From NCBI GenBank assembly GCA_013397115.1, contig VWZW01006869.1, forward strand, positions 180,693-244,692: a DNA stretch of 64,000 nt, given 5' to 3'. Under the pieces are notes generated by a model. The model ran no database searches and was not told the origin of the DNA. It saw only the letters and a program-made list of their open reading frames with translations. The position numbers and the translations under genes are program-made. This document shows positions 1-12,659 of this stretch, in pieces. Within the stretch, counting starts at the first letter, position 1. Each line of letters begins with the position of its first letter. This stretch comes from Edolisoma coerulescens (Eukaryota; Chordata; Aves; Passeriformes; Campephagidae).

Positions 1-110
1 CTCGGCCGGGTGCGAGGGGCTGCTGTTCGCCTTGGCAGCGCCGCTGCTCGGCGGAGCGGAGGCTCTGGGGGCTGCCGCTCGGACTCCGGAAAGCTGCCCA
101 GGCTTCCCTC
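1..110 (-). CDS. WIPF3: WIPF3 proline/serine-rich exon, cut by window edge
   Basis: This is the 5' part of the long proline-rich exon of WIPF3, the verprolin-family WASP-interacting protein also called CR16. Reading down the minus strand, the acceptor TTTCCAG|GAGGG sits at 111-110. The exon opens with two bases that complete a codon begun in the exon at 1615-1743, followed by 36 open codons to the edge. The peptide begins GKPGQLSGVRAAAPRASAPP and continues rich in Ser, Ala and Pro. In the family this part is a flexible scaffold with SH3- and profilin-binding proline motifs, and the C-terminal WASP-binding segment lies further on, outside the window. The exon is GC-rich compared with the flanking intron. 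The assignment rests on phase continuity and composition rather than on a conserved fold. Confidence 0.8.
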
Positions 111-1614
111 CTGGAAACCAGATACTACATGTTACACACCGGGATTGCGTTCCCACTCATCAGACCGAACAGCGACGAGGGCAAGCTCCTCATCTTCCCC
201 TCCCCAGTGGATAGCCGGAGGGATTAAACTAATTCACCCCGAACACCGCATATCCAACAGGTTGCCCATGCTGTAATGGGGCTTAGGGGGTGATGTATTC
301 CAGTGGGCACCAGGGATTCTGCTTAGTTATGTGACCACCTGCTGAGAGACCCTGCTCCCCTCCCCGTTCGTCAGCTTCTGCAGAATGAAAGAGTTTAAGG
401 AGAAGGCGCTTTTCTGCAGAGTCTGAGGCCCTCCACACCTGCCTCATCTGCCTGGTACAGCCTGCTGGGCATCGGGAGTCTCCGTGAAAAGTACACGAGC
501 AGTTTGACACGCATCAACTGGCATGCTTCAAGTTAAGTACTTGCTTAGGATCAAAAAATTCACGCACACGTTACAGAAATCTCAGCTCCATGGATAAAAG
601 CCAAATTTTTAAAAGCAATGCCCCAAAGGCTTTCCAGAAGGCACAGGTTCTGGTATTTCCTTTTTAACAGCAAGTGCCTGAAGACTCTTGAACTTACAAA
701 ATGTCTTTTCCTGAGTAGATGTCAAGGACTTATCACAAAGCAAGATGTCAAAAAAGGCATCTCATTTGGCACTCACATAGTCTGATAGGCATGGCCATAG
801 TTTTCAGAACAACTCGAAGTAGTTACTGCTGCTGAAGCTATGTCAAAAGCCCCATCACACACAGTGCTGTGCATCTTGGGCTTGCCTTTCAGGGGCAAAA
901 AACCTTTAAGGAGAGCCAAGTTCTGTCTTCCCTGCAAAAACCTACTTTTCTGTGTACTGCCTGAGCAGGCACCAGCTGCCCAACAGTGCCAGAGGTCATT
1001 ACTGTGACTATAAATGTCATCTCTCATTGAGGCTGGCACTTCTCGAGGTGAAAGCAGCAGTGGGGCTCCCACATGCGCCTTCCTCTTGTCATTGTGAAGC
1101 AACAATACCCTTCTTTTTCAGGTCAGTAAGTTACCTTGCTGGATCAAAGCTATACTTTATAAAATCCAGAGGGCAAAAATCTTAAATATGAATCTTTAAA
1201 GTAATGCACAAGACTGCAATAGCATAGAAATATACACTAATGGAGGGAAGGAAATAAGACTTTGCCATTTGCGCTGAAACTGGTAAGCTCAGATTTCAAT
1301 ACTGTATTCAAGACACAATTAAAAGTTTTCATTAAAATAATGTAAAAAGCTCAGTTAAAGAGATCTATTTAATCTCTTTCTGACCGAGTGTGGAGATAGC
1401 TTTTTATTTACATTTTAAGGAATAAGGCACCTGAGATCTAGAAAGATGGCTTCAATCACATTATTAATTGAGCCCTCCATGGTCACATGATGAACTAAGC
1501 ATTCAGAAAAAAACCCAAATCAATAAAAATCAGTCACTAAAGCTAACCCCCAAAGTACTTTTATCCCAAATCACTGCCCCCCCAGCTATGCTTTCATACA
1601 AATGGAGCCCTTAC
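111..1614 (-). other. WIPF3 intron between linker exon and proline-rich exon
   Basis: About 1.5 kb of intron on the minus strand, with donor ACGG|GTAAGG at 1615/1614 and acceptor TTTCCAG at 117-111. The open frames here are short and on both strands, with no family signature. I see no repeat element of recognisable class. Confidence 0.75.
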
Positions 1615-1743
1615 CCGTCATGTCCCTCTGGCCTGCTGGTCTGAGAACAGGAAAGCCACCAGCAAATAAACCTCCCAGAGGCTGCTGAGGGCCACCTTTA
1701 TTAACAGCTGGGTTAACTCCATCTCTGTTAGCTCCTTTGGGCT
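1615..1743 (-). CDS. WIPF3: WIPF3 linker exon after the WH2 domain
   Basis: A 129-base internal exon: two bases completing a Lys codon, 42 codons, and one base carried into the next exon. The acceptor is TTTTTAACAG|AGCCC and the donor ACGG|GTAAGG. The peptide starts PKGANRDGVNPAV and ends with the segment GGLFAGGFPVLRPAGQRD. That GGLF-x-GG-x-P-x-LR pattern follows the WH2 domain in vertebrate WIP, WIRE and CR16, and the FAGGFPVLRPAGQRD wording is closest to WIPF3. Together with the WH2 exon it places the gene confidently within the family. The phase fits the exons on both sides, so I see no sign of a frameshift. Confidence 0.93.
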
Positions 1744-2357
1744 CTGTTAAAAAGAAGTAAAAAACCAGGGTATATCAGAAAATCATTTCATCCTTGCCCT
1801 GACACTGCTAAGGCTTGGCACCAACAAACAGCCAAGGCCAGACTTCTCCCTCTACTGTTACTACAGAAACTGCCAGCTGTACCTTGGAGCACAGCACCCT
1901 CTGGTGCTCTTCAGTCTCACACGAATCACGACACCAAGAAGAAGTAGTTGTGTTAGGCCTAATATTAAACCTATGTTTCCAAAATTTTTCAACATTTTTT
2001 TTCTTTTAACCTAATAAAGAACAATTCTTCTGCTAGAGCCAACAATTCCCACAATTATTTTATTGAAAAACTCTAAAGGATTTAATCATTCATGACTTTT
2101 ATTTTTTTGAACAAGGAATGCCTGTTAAGGTGACATCCAGTTAGAGACCTACCATGAAGTATTAACAGTCACTGATCTCAGAGCAGGATGCACGTTTAGA
2201 AAGTGCCCCCTCTCTGCATCCTAGAGCCATATGATGATGCAGACCTTTGCTGACCTTCAAACCTGCCCTCCAGTTTGAAACTGTCCATCTGACCTCCACC
2301 CACACCCCAGGCTTCAGCAAAGCTCCCCCAGGGCCTTACTGAGGAGCACAGACTCAC
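1744..2357 (-). other. Short WIPF3 intron
   Basis: A 0.6 kb intron between the WH2 exon and the linker exon on the minus strand. It carries a CTCF-like motif (1893-1909, listed separately) and T-rich stretches near 2000 and 2100. No other feature is seen. Confidence 0.75.
1893..1909 (-). promoter_or_regulatory. CTCF-like motif in WIPF3 intron
   Basis: Read on the minus strand, this stretch gives GAGCACCAGAGGGTGCTGT. It contains CACCAGAGGGTGCTG, close to the CTCF core CCASYAGRKGGC. This is a motif match only and occupancy is unknown. Such sequences also arise by chance in a window this size. Confidence 0.3.
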
Positions 2358-2490
2358 TTTCAATCTGTGGTGCACTGCGGTCGTTGATTTGAGTCACCTT
2401 CCTGAGGCGAGTTCCCTGCTGGATATCAGCCAAGAGTGCATTTCGTGCTTTTTGGTCTTCCTTTCGCAATTTTGGTATCTCTGAGCTTGC
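2358..2490 (-). CDS. WIPF3: WIPF3 WH2 (actin monomer-binding) exon
   Basis: A 133-base internal exon with acceptor ACTGTCAACAG|GCAAGC at 2491/2490 and donor GAAA|GTGAGT at 2358/2357. It encodes 44 codons in phase 0 plus one base. The peptide starts ASSEIPKLRKEDQKARN and runs into the WH2 motif ALLADIQQGTRLRKV, then TQINDRSAPQIE. The amphipathic ALL-x-DI helix followed by the LRKV actin-contact element and NDRSAP is diagnostic of verprolins. The QQGTRLRKVTQINDRSAPQIE wording resembles WIPF3 more than WIPF1 (KGKKLKK) or WIPF2. In the family, WH2 binds G-actin while the C-terminus binds WASP/N-WASP. The exon is intact, with no missing key residue. Confidence 0.95.
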
Positions 2491-3096
2491 CTGTTGACAG
2501 TAAGAGCTTTAGATGGGAGGTACAAACAAAAATGCACGTTTAGAAAGGAACAGGCGAACACAGGAGAGAAGATTTGAAATAAGCCATCTTTGGCAGCTGT
2601 CACTCCCAAGCCTTTGAGTTGAATCAACAGGAACAGCATTTGGTTGTGCAGGAGGCAGGGAAGCTGAAAATTTAAATATAACACAAATCTAATACTAGTT
2701 GGGCTAATACTGTTGAAAGCAAATTAGGAGGCATGCTTAAGTGAAATGTGACCTCATTTGGCCATTTATGGCCTCTGCCCCACAACTCCAGCTCCGACTG
2801 CTTCTCTCAGCTCTTTTCATGCTATTTACAATGCTTTACATCAAAATTTTTATATGTCACATAATAATAAATGTCTGGTTTATCCACTTTGCTTAGGAAA
2901 AAAGATAGATAAATACATGCTACATTTATATTTGAATGTGATCATTAACTTATTTAGATTGTCTCTCTCTATTGGAGATTAACACCAGTTTAAGTAGAAT
3001 GTCTGTAGAATAATACGATTATATTTTAGTAACTTTTCTACCCTATCCAAGCTTGGTAAATGTAAAGTCAAGTTGCAGTTTAAAATTTTGTAATAA

Positions 3097-3119
3097 AACA
3101 AACAAACAAACAAACAAAC
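3097..3119. repeat. (CAAA)n simple repeat
   Basis: A short tandem CAAA array, about five units, in an AT-rich intronic setting. A homopurine-like simple repeat such as this can follow a decayed retrotransposon tail, but no element is recognisable beside it. Confidence 0.85.
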
Positions 3120-3609
3120 TTTATTCTTTATTCTTATTTCATCAAGTTTCTTGTTATATATATTAAAAAAACATATCTTTAAAAAAATTGGATGTTTCAC
3201 TTTTTAAAAGCAGATAATAAACAGCAAAGCTGTTATTTCTAAACCTATTGTGATCAACAGAGCGGTCTAATAGAGGGGAATCTTCACATCAGAGGAGCAA
3301 TGCTCTGCTTGCTTCCAAAATTCCCAGAGGTTGTTTAACTCCCTAAAGAGAACGAGTACCAGAAATGTTTCCATAGCCCTTAATTTTAGCATCATAGTTG
3401 TAATAAAGCAGAACAATACTGTCACACTTAAAAAACCTCCAAAACTAACCCAGCTCGGTAATGGCATTCTGAAAGCAAAACAGCAACCTGAAAACACTTA
3501 ACCAGCTGCTGAATTAATAATGTGTCTAAGTCGCTAATCCCAAGTGAAGAATTCTATCGGTACGATATTATTCGTGGTTATTTTTGTACTTGCTGAAAAA
3601 ATCCAAACC

Positions 3610-3695
3610 CAGCCAGCGGGACTTGCCGCGCCCCGCTAGATGGAGCTCCAGGCCGCCGCCAGCGCCGCCGCATTCCCGAACCCTGATGTAAAAAC
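3610..3695. promoter_or_regulatory. Isolated GC/CpG-rich patch in WIPF3 intron
   Basis: An abrupt GC-rich island of about 85 bases in AT-rich intron, with several CpG sites (CTTGCCGCGCCCCGC, then CCGCCGCCAGCGCCGCCG). It includes CCGCTAGATGGAGCTC, which partly resembles a CTCF core. It could be an intronic regulatory element or alternative promoter, or a fragment of a GC-rich repeat. Only the composition is directly seen. Confidence 0.35.
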
Positions 3696-4482
3696 TCGGA
3701 ATTACAACCTGGCTGAGATGTAACCATGTATTATTTCAAAATCTTAGGAAAACCCCCACTCTGTTATAGAGTTTCCTCGTTTGAAACAGCGCTGCCTGCC
3801 TCGCACGTGCAGAACGGGGAGTCCCACTGGCCATTAAGAGGCCCCAGAAGAGCTGCCCGTGTCAGGAGTGTTAGACCACGGACCAGCCACAAACCATTTC
3901 CACTGCCCTTCTCTGGGAGCTGACGATACTTACTGTGAAAAATGGAAATACCATAACTGGAACAAGGGTGATTCCCTTCCTCACGAAAGCTCTTCACCAG
4001 TATTTTCAACTTCTTGTCTCTCTACTCCCACTAATGACTTTGCTGCAGCAGGACAAGCAGGATCTAAAGGGATCTGATCAGGAGTTATGTTTAAAATTAG
4101 ATCCAGCAGCTGTCTTTCGTTTCCGGGTTCAAGTGTCCATATATTATGCCAGCTGTCCACTTCACCTTTCAGATCTACTCCTCTGGGCAGACAGGCCATT
4201 AGAATACAAAGTTTTGATATCCTGACAGGTATTAGGCTAAAATAACCCTCTTGTGGCAACCTGTGGCAAGTGACCCATGACTTGATATCAATGTAACACA
4301 AGCAAGACAAAAATCTGTCATATAAAAAAGCAGGAATATTATTCTGCTGGTCTGTAATGCAGCATAACAAGCTGCCTCTCTCTTACAATAGATCCCCTCA
4401 CTCCAAGCATAACTCCATCCCATGCCCCAGCTGTTTCTTCTTCCTCCTCATGTACGTAAGAGATACTATCTTCTGTGCCCAG

Positions 4483-4673
4483 CCTGGTGGACTCGGATGA
4501 TTGATTAGCTGCTGAGTAGCTTGATATGGATTCTCTTTTTCCATTACAAAGTCAAGATGGTCTGGGGTGTAGTGTTGCCTGGTTGCACAGCGGTCAGAGC
4601 TCCTGTGGATTTCTTGTTTGCTGCCTGCACTCCCAAGGCCAGTGATAATCCTTGCCAAGGATTGTTCCAGCAG
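4483..4673 (+). ncRNA. Candidate antisense exon (splice signals only)
   Basis: On the plus strand, opposite WIPF3, a pyrimidine-containing acceptor (ATCTTCTGTGCCCAG) precedes 191 bases that end at a near-perfect donor, CAGCAG|GTAAGTATC. The longest frame here is short and unlike any family I know. If real it would be an exon of an antisense noncoding transcript. Strong donor matches do occur by chance at about this frequency, so this is only a lead. Confidence 0.2.
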
Positions 4674-7600
4674 GTAAGTATCTCGCCCACTCATCTACTG
4701 GTGTCTTGCATTTGCAAATTCCTGGATTTACCATATTGTTTTTTCAGAGAACCTTCCTTTCTTTGATGAAGAAATAAATCTTGGATTCACACTCATGCTG
4801 TGCTTGCAATCCACAGCACAAGCACAGATAATAAACACGTAAGTTCTGCATCAAGAGAGAAACAGAAGGACAAACTCTTATGGCTGTCAAATCTTCAGTC
4901 CTGATCACATGCAATAGAAGTGTTTCAGCAGGAAGACAAATACATTTTAAGTCACAGAGAGAAAACAGCTGCAAGACAAAAGATGTAATTCTTAGGCTAC
5001 TTTCTACCCCACCATCTGCAAGGCAGCCTCATTTATTCACAAAAAGAGAAACATCTCAGTATTTCAATAAAAATCAGAAGGGAAGTGGAGAAGAATGTGA
5101 AGATCATTTGTTTTATCAGATGCCAGAGCTGCCTCAGGTAACAGAGTGAAATTAAATTCCATACTTTATTTACAGGAATTGGTAAGGGAACGGTGGGTTC
5201 TCATTACCTTAGCAACCACTAGGTTATTCTGCTACTATTTCAGACACAAAGAACATCACGTTCAGTACATACTTAGAAACAGAATGGAACAAACCACGCA
5301 TGTAAATAGCCTGAACATAAGAATGACTTCCTTTTCATCTCACCCAACTCCACCAGGTTCTGTCTTCAGCATCCTAAATTACACACTCAGCTGTGATATT
5401 CAGTAAAGTATAGGATTAATGTTTAGCCTATCTGTCAGGTCTTCAAAGTATCTGTAAATAGGAAAATACCATCAAATCACATTTTTTAGAGTGATGTTTC
5501 AGACTGTAAATCATCAGTGTTGGAAACAAACATTTCAGAATTTGAAGCTGGTAACTTAGACTAGCAGAGATATGAATGAGGACAGCATGAATATACAGAG
5601 AGATCTAAATCACTGCAGCTTGAGGCCATTTGAAAAGAACAACAAACCAAAACATGTTTCCCTACTGCTGAGGTGGAGGGGAGAGAGGGGAAAAATTGCA
5701 CAATATGGAAGTGTCAAATGTAAAACTGAAAATGACTGGATTAGAAATACTGGTCATATCTCTGAAATTAAAGCCTGCATTCCAAGTGCCACAAACCTGA
5801 ACCTGGAAGGGGGCTCCAGCAGCAAGCCTAAATTAGCAAGTGTGGCAAGGAGGGATAGTACACTCCTCCAATATATCTCATCCTTTCAGAAAAAACAGTG
5901 TGAGCAAAAATGGAATCACAAGTTCTGTTCTGGTCTCCAGATCTTTTAAAATACATTGTGGAAACCTGGAGATGCAAAAGAAGGAGCCAAAGCAGAGTTC
6001 AAAACTCTGGAGGCAACAGCTCAGATTTTAGCAGCTCGGTTTGGACTGGCAGCCCTGAAGTCTATCTGAGGGGTGGTCTGCCTGCACGCCACAACCTGTA
6101 CTGGGAAATGGTGGTGGGGACTCAGGCAGTAGAGACAGGTATTTGGTGAATTAATGTGAGATGCAAACAGCCAAGCTGCAGACAGCAGCAGAATATCAAT
6201 CTCCTGGTGCTTGGATCAAGGCTGGATCCTCTCTGGCAGAAGTGTTTTTTGTGAGACACAAGTCACCAGGTCCTGTGCAGAGCTACTTGCTGATGTGCAG
6301 TACCCTGCGGTGGAGGGGCACAGCCTGTGGTTTGTAACAGCTTCTTCCAGTTAGGAGCTCTGTGAAAGCGGATTCTTTAGATTAGAAGAACAACTTTGTA
6401 TTTGTACACTTTCTATACGTGGACTACTCCATGTTTGACCCTGAATAAGCACAATCTTCATACCCTAAATTGGGTTGTATCAGACAAATTAAGAACTGAG
6501 AGACTTTTTCTAGGGAAAACTGACTGAAATGCATGGCAATGAGCTCCATTTCTGGGTACACTCCGCTGTGATATTTGCATCACCTTCAGAATGTCACTTT
6601 ACATCCTGCAAGACAGATGGGAGCATCGACCTACCCTCTGGGCTCCTACAATACTTAAAATATTTAAGAGGTATACGTGCTCAGATACTAAAGTGATGTA
6701 AATGCAGAAGGCATCAGCCATTTGAAAAAGTTTATATTAATACTAATCATAATCTTCAGATTTTAAAGAGTACCCCCGCACACAGAATAGGAGAAATCCT
6801 CTGGACTCTGGACAGATAGTTCAGTTGCAGTTCATACATACTGTTCCATAAATGGGTTATATTTACTCTGATTTTAAATATGCTCTTTAATGAATTTGTA
6901 AAGTACTTCAGGGCAATGCAGATCTACATAAACATGACAGCCGCAGGAAAAATGTACCTCTAGCCTTCTGGACAGCCCAATAGCCAGGCAGTCATGGGCC
7001 TTTCTTTCAGAGTAAACCCATCAGCTGATGGGAAAAGAGGATCCAGTACTAACACTAAATTAGCTAGGAGCCATAACTATCATCCAAAGGCACTACATAC
7101 TCTTTTATTCAGAGAACTTAATAGTACTGAGTATTTACACTCCTAACATGCAATAAATTGTATCAGCACAGCAGATTCCCTCTCTTGGTCACATTTTATA
7201 GGAACCCCTGAAAGACATCTGTGTAGAAAATTATTTATTTATCTGAACTAGATAAAAAACTAAACAAAAAAAAAAGTCAAAATACATTTAGCTTTTCCCT
7301 AATTATTTTGTGAGACATATAATGATAAAATTAAAGACCAATCAACACATTTGACAGCAGTATTTTATTATGGGCAGAAGGAGAGCTCTCTCTTTCACTG
7401 ACAGTATAAGTTATTTCTGTGAATCTGTGGCAATTAACCTTCCTCTCTCCCATTACCAATTCTTCCTCCCCCAGGCAAAACCCCCCAGATTCAATGCAGA
7501 GATCAAGCACAGGTACTGGAAGAAGGCATAAGCAGCATATATTTTAGTGAAAAAAGAGTTTGAGGACACCCCTTAAGAAACCCTTACATTCTTGTTTTTC

Positions 7601-7769
7601 TCTACCACGCTCAGCCAAACCTGCACAGATCCAGGCTGAAGCAATGATCTTCACCACTGCAGGAAACACCTCAGGTTTGGCTTTTAAGGAAGGGAAATAC
7701 ACAGTGCAGCAAGATAAATAATGGGCAGAAAGCTCTAGGATAAAGGATATCTTGATCACAGAGACACAT

Positions 7770-7832
7770 ATTCATAAAAAAAAAAAAAAAAGAAAAAGAA
7801 AAAAAAATTTAAAAAAAAAAGAAATAAAAAGA
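7770..7832. repeat. A-rich low-complexity tract
   Basis: About 60 bases that are almost entirely A, with scattered G and T, including runs of 15 and 10 A. It could be a retroposed poly(A) tail, but no recognisable element body adjoins it on the 5' side. Confidence 0.85.
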
Positions 7833-9017
7833 GTTCCTGAGCCAGTCCTGGCCTTCTCTGGCATCCAATCTGTCATGATTCAGAGACCCAACTTAAACTA
7901 AAAAATACAAGAGAAAAAGCCTACTAACATGGCAAGGGACAATTAAAACGCGCATCTAAAACAGCAGGCAGGGCAAAACCAGCAATAGCTGTGTAGGCAA
8001 TGCAGTCAGTAATGTGATAGTGCCAGGTCTGGTCAAAGAAAACGTTCATCAGTAGTGAGAGACAACTAAAACCTTAAATAAAGGAGGTATCAAGCATCAA
8101 GGAAGCGCAGGAACCACTGGAAATATAACAAAATTCTCCGTATATTATTTCTATATTAACAATAACCGAAGTTCTGGTGTGGACAAACACAGATTTTTCA
8201 GGAAAGAGGACAAAAAAGGTGAAGCTAGCTGTGTAATGCAGTATGCGTATCATATCAGAGATAGCTGAGAATATGAGAGAAAAACAGCTTGTTTGGGGTT
8301 GGTAAACCATCTGAGGAAGGATGATGAGTGTTCTCACTGCCCATATGGCACCACAAGACTCTCCAAGCAGGAGAGCACGAAGGGAGAGATGATGACTGGG
8401 TCCTCATCCAGCCATGAATCTCCTGCTCCTTTGAAGGAAAGCCAGGCATTGGGTTGGTGTTCATAACAGTCTGGAAGGGTACAGACTTGAGTAAGGGGCA
8501 CCAAGGGGCAAGAGACTGTTAAAATACCCTTCTGGGAACACTGATGATAAAAAAGAGTGGACTGGGAGCAGGGAAGACCTGCTTGCAAGCAACTTACTCT
8601 GTAGCTTCCTTCCACTTAACCACAAGCTGCTGACCATGAATGTTCCATAGAGATTCCTGTAACCATCAGGACTAAGGTATTTGAATGAATTCAGCTCCTC
8701 AAAGACTGCATCCTTTACAAAAGCAGAACTGACAGGAAAAAAATAATATTGCCAGTAAGATGCCAGAACAATCTAACAAACTACAATGTCATAACTTTTT
8801 ATTAAAAGAATGAGGTTGTTTTGGAACAAAGTAAAACATGGAAGTTGACCAGAAATCTCACTGTAAAATGAGAGCATGTCTTCCTTGACAAAGCACAGGA
8901 TTATAAAAGTCATCTATGCATTTGTAGCTCAACATGAAATCTGAAACCCCAGAGGAATTTACAACTTGATCCCAAGACCAATCCACTCTTACTAGTTTAG
9001 AATTATGCCAGGAATTA

Positions 9018-9206
9018 ATGAATTTACATTTGCAGCAGAAACAGTTTGCCCAGCAGGCAAGAGCATTGCTTTTACAAAGAATTCTCAAACCAGCAGCTAA
9101 AGTCTCCACCAGGAATGTGCCAAGAAAAGCAGTAGCAAACAAAAAGAAGGAGCTTATTAAAATAATAAACCCAGTTCCCAGCACATCACAAACAGGAGTA
9201 CCATAG
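9018..9206 (+). pseudogene. Unrecognised 62-codon ORF, possible retrocopy fragment
   Basis: The ORF begins MNLHLQQKQFAQQARALLLQ and continues with a basic segment (VPRKAVANKKKELIKIINP) and PVPSTSQTG. This Gln-rich then Lys/Arg-rich pattern looks more protein-like than the neighbouring random frames. The same frame continues open upstream for about 16 codons (SQDQSTLTSLELCQEL) before a TGA, then another short open stretch before a TAG, as in a decayed coding copy. It lies antisense inside a WIPF3 intron. I cannot name a parent gene, and chance remains a serious alternative. Confidence 0.22.
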
Positions 9207-9799
9207 AGAAAAACATTGTCATCCTTCTTGTATTTACATTACATGTGCATCAGGTGTGGTTTCACTCATGCCCTGTCAAGAGCAAAGTAAAATAATCAAA
9301 ATAATCCTCCCTTCAAGTTTAAGGAAAAATCCAACAAGTCTCAACAACAAAGCAGATGCCTTCTTTTATTTTAAATATTTTAAACTGCTTGTTTCTAAAG
9401 AAGCTTGGGAGATCTGGTACCTGACAGTTTTGGTTCTATTCACAGGAGAGCCCTGACCTCTGATTTAAAGCTTTTTAGTTATGGGAGACCTCACCACGGT
9501 GCAAGTCTCTACCTGCAGTCATTTGCAAGATCAGAGCCACTTCTTGTGTTTCTGCTGTGTAGCATAGGACAAAAGTAATTAATTCTTGGCACCTGGTCTG
9601 CCTGGGCAAACACGGCAATCTCTCTGCCTTCTAGCAAGCTGAGCTTCAAATGCTTCCCATGAGAGGGGTCACTCTCCAGCCAACTTTTCTGAGGGAGCCC
9701 ACATGAGGGGACCTGCCAAATAGCTTCCTGGCAGCTGAAGAAATCATTGTTTCCCAGAGAATGACAGGACCAGCACTTGACAATTCCACCTATACCCAG

Positions 9800-10130
9800 C
9801 TCAGTACTGATTTACCACGATCTCGGTCTCCATCGCAGAGTTCTGCAGTCTGAACCTGCCGGGTTGAAAAGGTCATTGAGCAATGTGTGTACTCAGATAG
9901 GCTGTGTCTATACCGACCTTGTTTCTCAGCTCCCAGCTCGGGAAGTGGTGCAGAAGTTGTTACGGATCTCTTCCTGGCGCTACAGCCACCGCCTAGTCCT
10001 GGCTTTAGTCCCAACTAGCGAGGCCTCTCAGTGTTAGCAGAGCCTGGTGCTTGCTCTGCGCCTGCTTGAAGTTACCAGCACACACAATGGCAGGGAACGG
10101 AACACAAACCCAGCGTAGCAGGAGCAGCTT
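9800..10130. other. CpG-enriched patch in WIPF3 intron
   Basis: About 330 bases with more C+G and CpG than the surroundings (for example CCACGATCTCGGTC, GCTCGGGAAG, CTAGCGAGG, TTACGGATC). No splice-bounded frame is convincing. It may be an intronic regulatory element or a retained unmethylated island. It is described from composition only. Confidence 0.25.
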
Positions 10131-12659
10131 TCTTCTAAATCTCTCTTCCCAGTGCTCATTTAGAACACCACCAGGAATCAATGCCACTGCACCCAATAAA
10201 CCCTCTGCACTCTATGCTAGCACCGCTGTATCAGATAATATAAAATCTTGTATACTGAAGGGTTCAATTGCTCCTGCCTCAAATGGAGCAGTGGGCTTAT
10301 TAACTAGGGCATACTTAAGGTTTTCCAGCGTGGGTTGCTCGATTTCTGTACCTGAATACAAAAAATGCAACAGAATCAGTAGGATCATTTATACCTGCTG
10401 AGCTTTTCTGTGGGTATTTAACTTTCTGACACCTACATTTTAAATGTAAATTCTGACTGCTCTTTCACTAAAAGAAAACGTGCAGTAACAGAAGCCACCA
10501 AAGTGGAGGCAGGATAAAATTTAAGCTACTCTAAAAGTGTTTCCCAGCAGTCCAGAAAGATCACAAGGCAAATACCAAAAATACCTTGAGACTGGCGTCA
10601 AAAAATAATTTTGAACTTCATCTTCTGATTTCTAAGTTTTTGGGATTCTAAGTCCCACGATTGCCTCTGCATCAATGAAAAGAAAGGGAAAACTCTTACA
10701 TAAGCAAGAAAATCAGAGGTCCTGTCATTGCAATGAAAACATCAAACAGTACAAGGCCGAAAACATCGCCACAGGAGCTGGTGACTCTAGCACTATTTAT
10801 TCTCTCTGTCTACCATAGCAGAGTCCTCAGAATGCCAAGGGATACCATGAGTAGTGGCAACAAAAATTTCAGCATGTAACAACCCACACATATCATAATG
10901 TAATCTCTCTCTAAAAACATAGGCTGTTTCTCGTACCCAGTTACCTGTGCAGAAGCTACTGATCATTCTGAAATGCCTTTGAGCATCCACACAAAATTAT
11001 GGTTAACCCAAGAGAGAATAATGAGAAACTAGCATTTCTTTCACTGTCACCTTCCAGCCATTCAGAGAAGTCCTGCTCAAGTGTTGCTATAATTCTTGAG
11101 TTCTCTTTTAATTAAAAGGCTAAAAGTATAATATTAATTGACAGATGGAATTTAAAATGTAGCCACTGCATACACTAGAGATGGGGTACTGACTTTTAAG
11201 GGCATTATTACTTTGTGATTAGAATGGTAAATTAACCTATTAGTTCTCTGTAGCTAGGCTGCTTCTGGTCCCTGGGCTTGATAATTTACAGCTGGTAACT
11301 CTGCTCTGCAATTTCCATACTTGTATATTATACAGATGAAAAGCAAAGAGAAAGAATGCTCTTCAAATGCTTTCCATTCCATTCAGACATGTAGAACCCA
11401 TGATAGTATGAAGAAACCTGCAAAACAGAGCTCAACATCTAAATACATTAAAAATTGTGACCTAAGAGTTCTCAGGTGAAGCACTCAAGAAGATCAGCAC
11501 CTACGAACTGTGTGCAGTCCATGGCCCTGTACCTGTCCAGATGAAACAGAGCAATGCCAGCCTAATATTTATGTTTCCTTTTAATCTTCCCCACCTTTCC
11601 CAGCTCCCACTTACCCTTTCTGTATTTGTTGACTACAAGAGTAGAAGGCTACTGCAGCAACACTTTGAGATGCCACAGCTATGCAACTCCAATTTTCCAA
11701 CAGCTGAAAATTCAGTCAAATAAACCACACAAAGACACAGCGTTTTTTTTTTCTACATGATTGCCTCTCACTTCTTTATGAAAGCAGACTGGTGAGATAC
11801 CGTATATTATTAAAATACTATAAATCAGTATCCGTTATTTTGTCTGGAACAAGGCACTCAAAAATTTCAGCTATGCTTTGTCCAGCCCTTAGCACAGTCT
11901 GTATGATCAGTCAGTCACCAACAAGATTACCAAGCCTGCACTTTCTCTCACTCTGGTGTGTTTTACCTATCAGCAATAAATATTGTGCTTTAGTGTCTCC
12001 TGGCCTAGGGACTCCATGACAAAGTACTAAATATGATCTTACAGCTCAGATAAAATTTTAATAAACACATTCCTACATATTTTGCAATTAGCACCATACA
12101 CGATTCTGTTCTTTCAGTATTACACTTGCATGTCTAGGGGTCTGAATAAAAACGTGAGAAATTACTTTAATTTTTACAATAAATAATTAGCAAGCGTGAC
12201 CAAAAATTTATGCATATGAATGCTCATATGTGCACATTCGCTCATACTATATTTGGTAAGACCAAATGAAAATACCATAAATCATCATTATCTTCAGCCA
12301 AGATGTTTTACATATGTTGTTTGTTCTCTTTCCAAAGAACAGTAGTGCTAAATGTCATAGGAGCAAAACCAGCTCCCACACAAATTTCAGATGAACACTG
12401 TAGCTCTCTGAATTTCTTGGGAAGGCTGAAGGAAACAGCTCAGCAAGGTTTCCAATCTAACAACTGCATGAAGAGGGGAAAAAACAAGGAAAACCATCAG
12501 GTGATGTTTTTCTGAACCTTGGAAATCCTTCCTCTGTGTAAATTATGCTTTTATCACAGCATTATATCATGAGGAATTGCTTTTCTGAGTTTTCTATTAC
12601 AAGAGTCGAAAATAAAATGAGAATAACAAACTTGGTAAACACTGACAGGTTTATCTACA

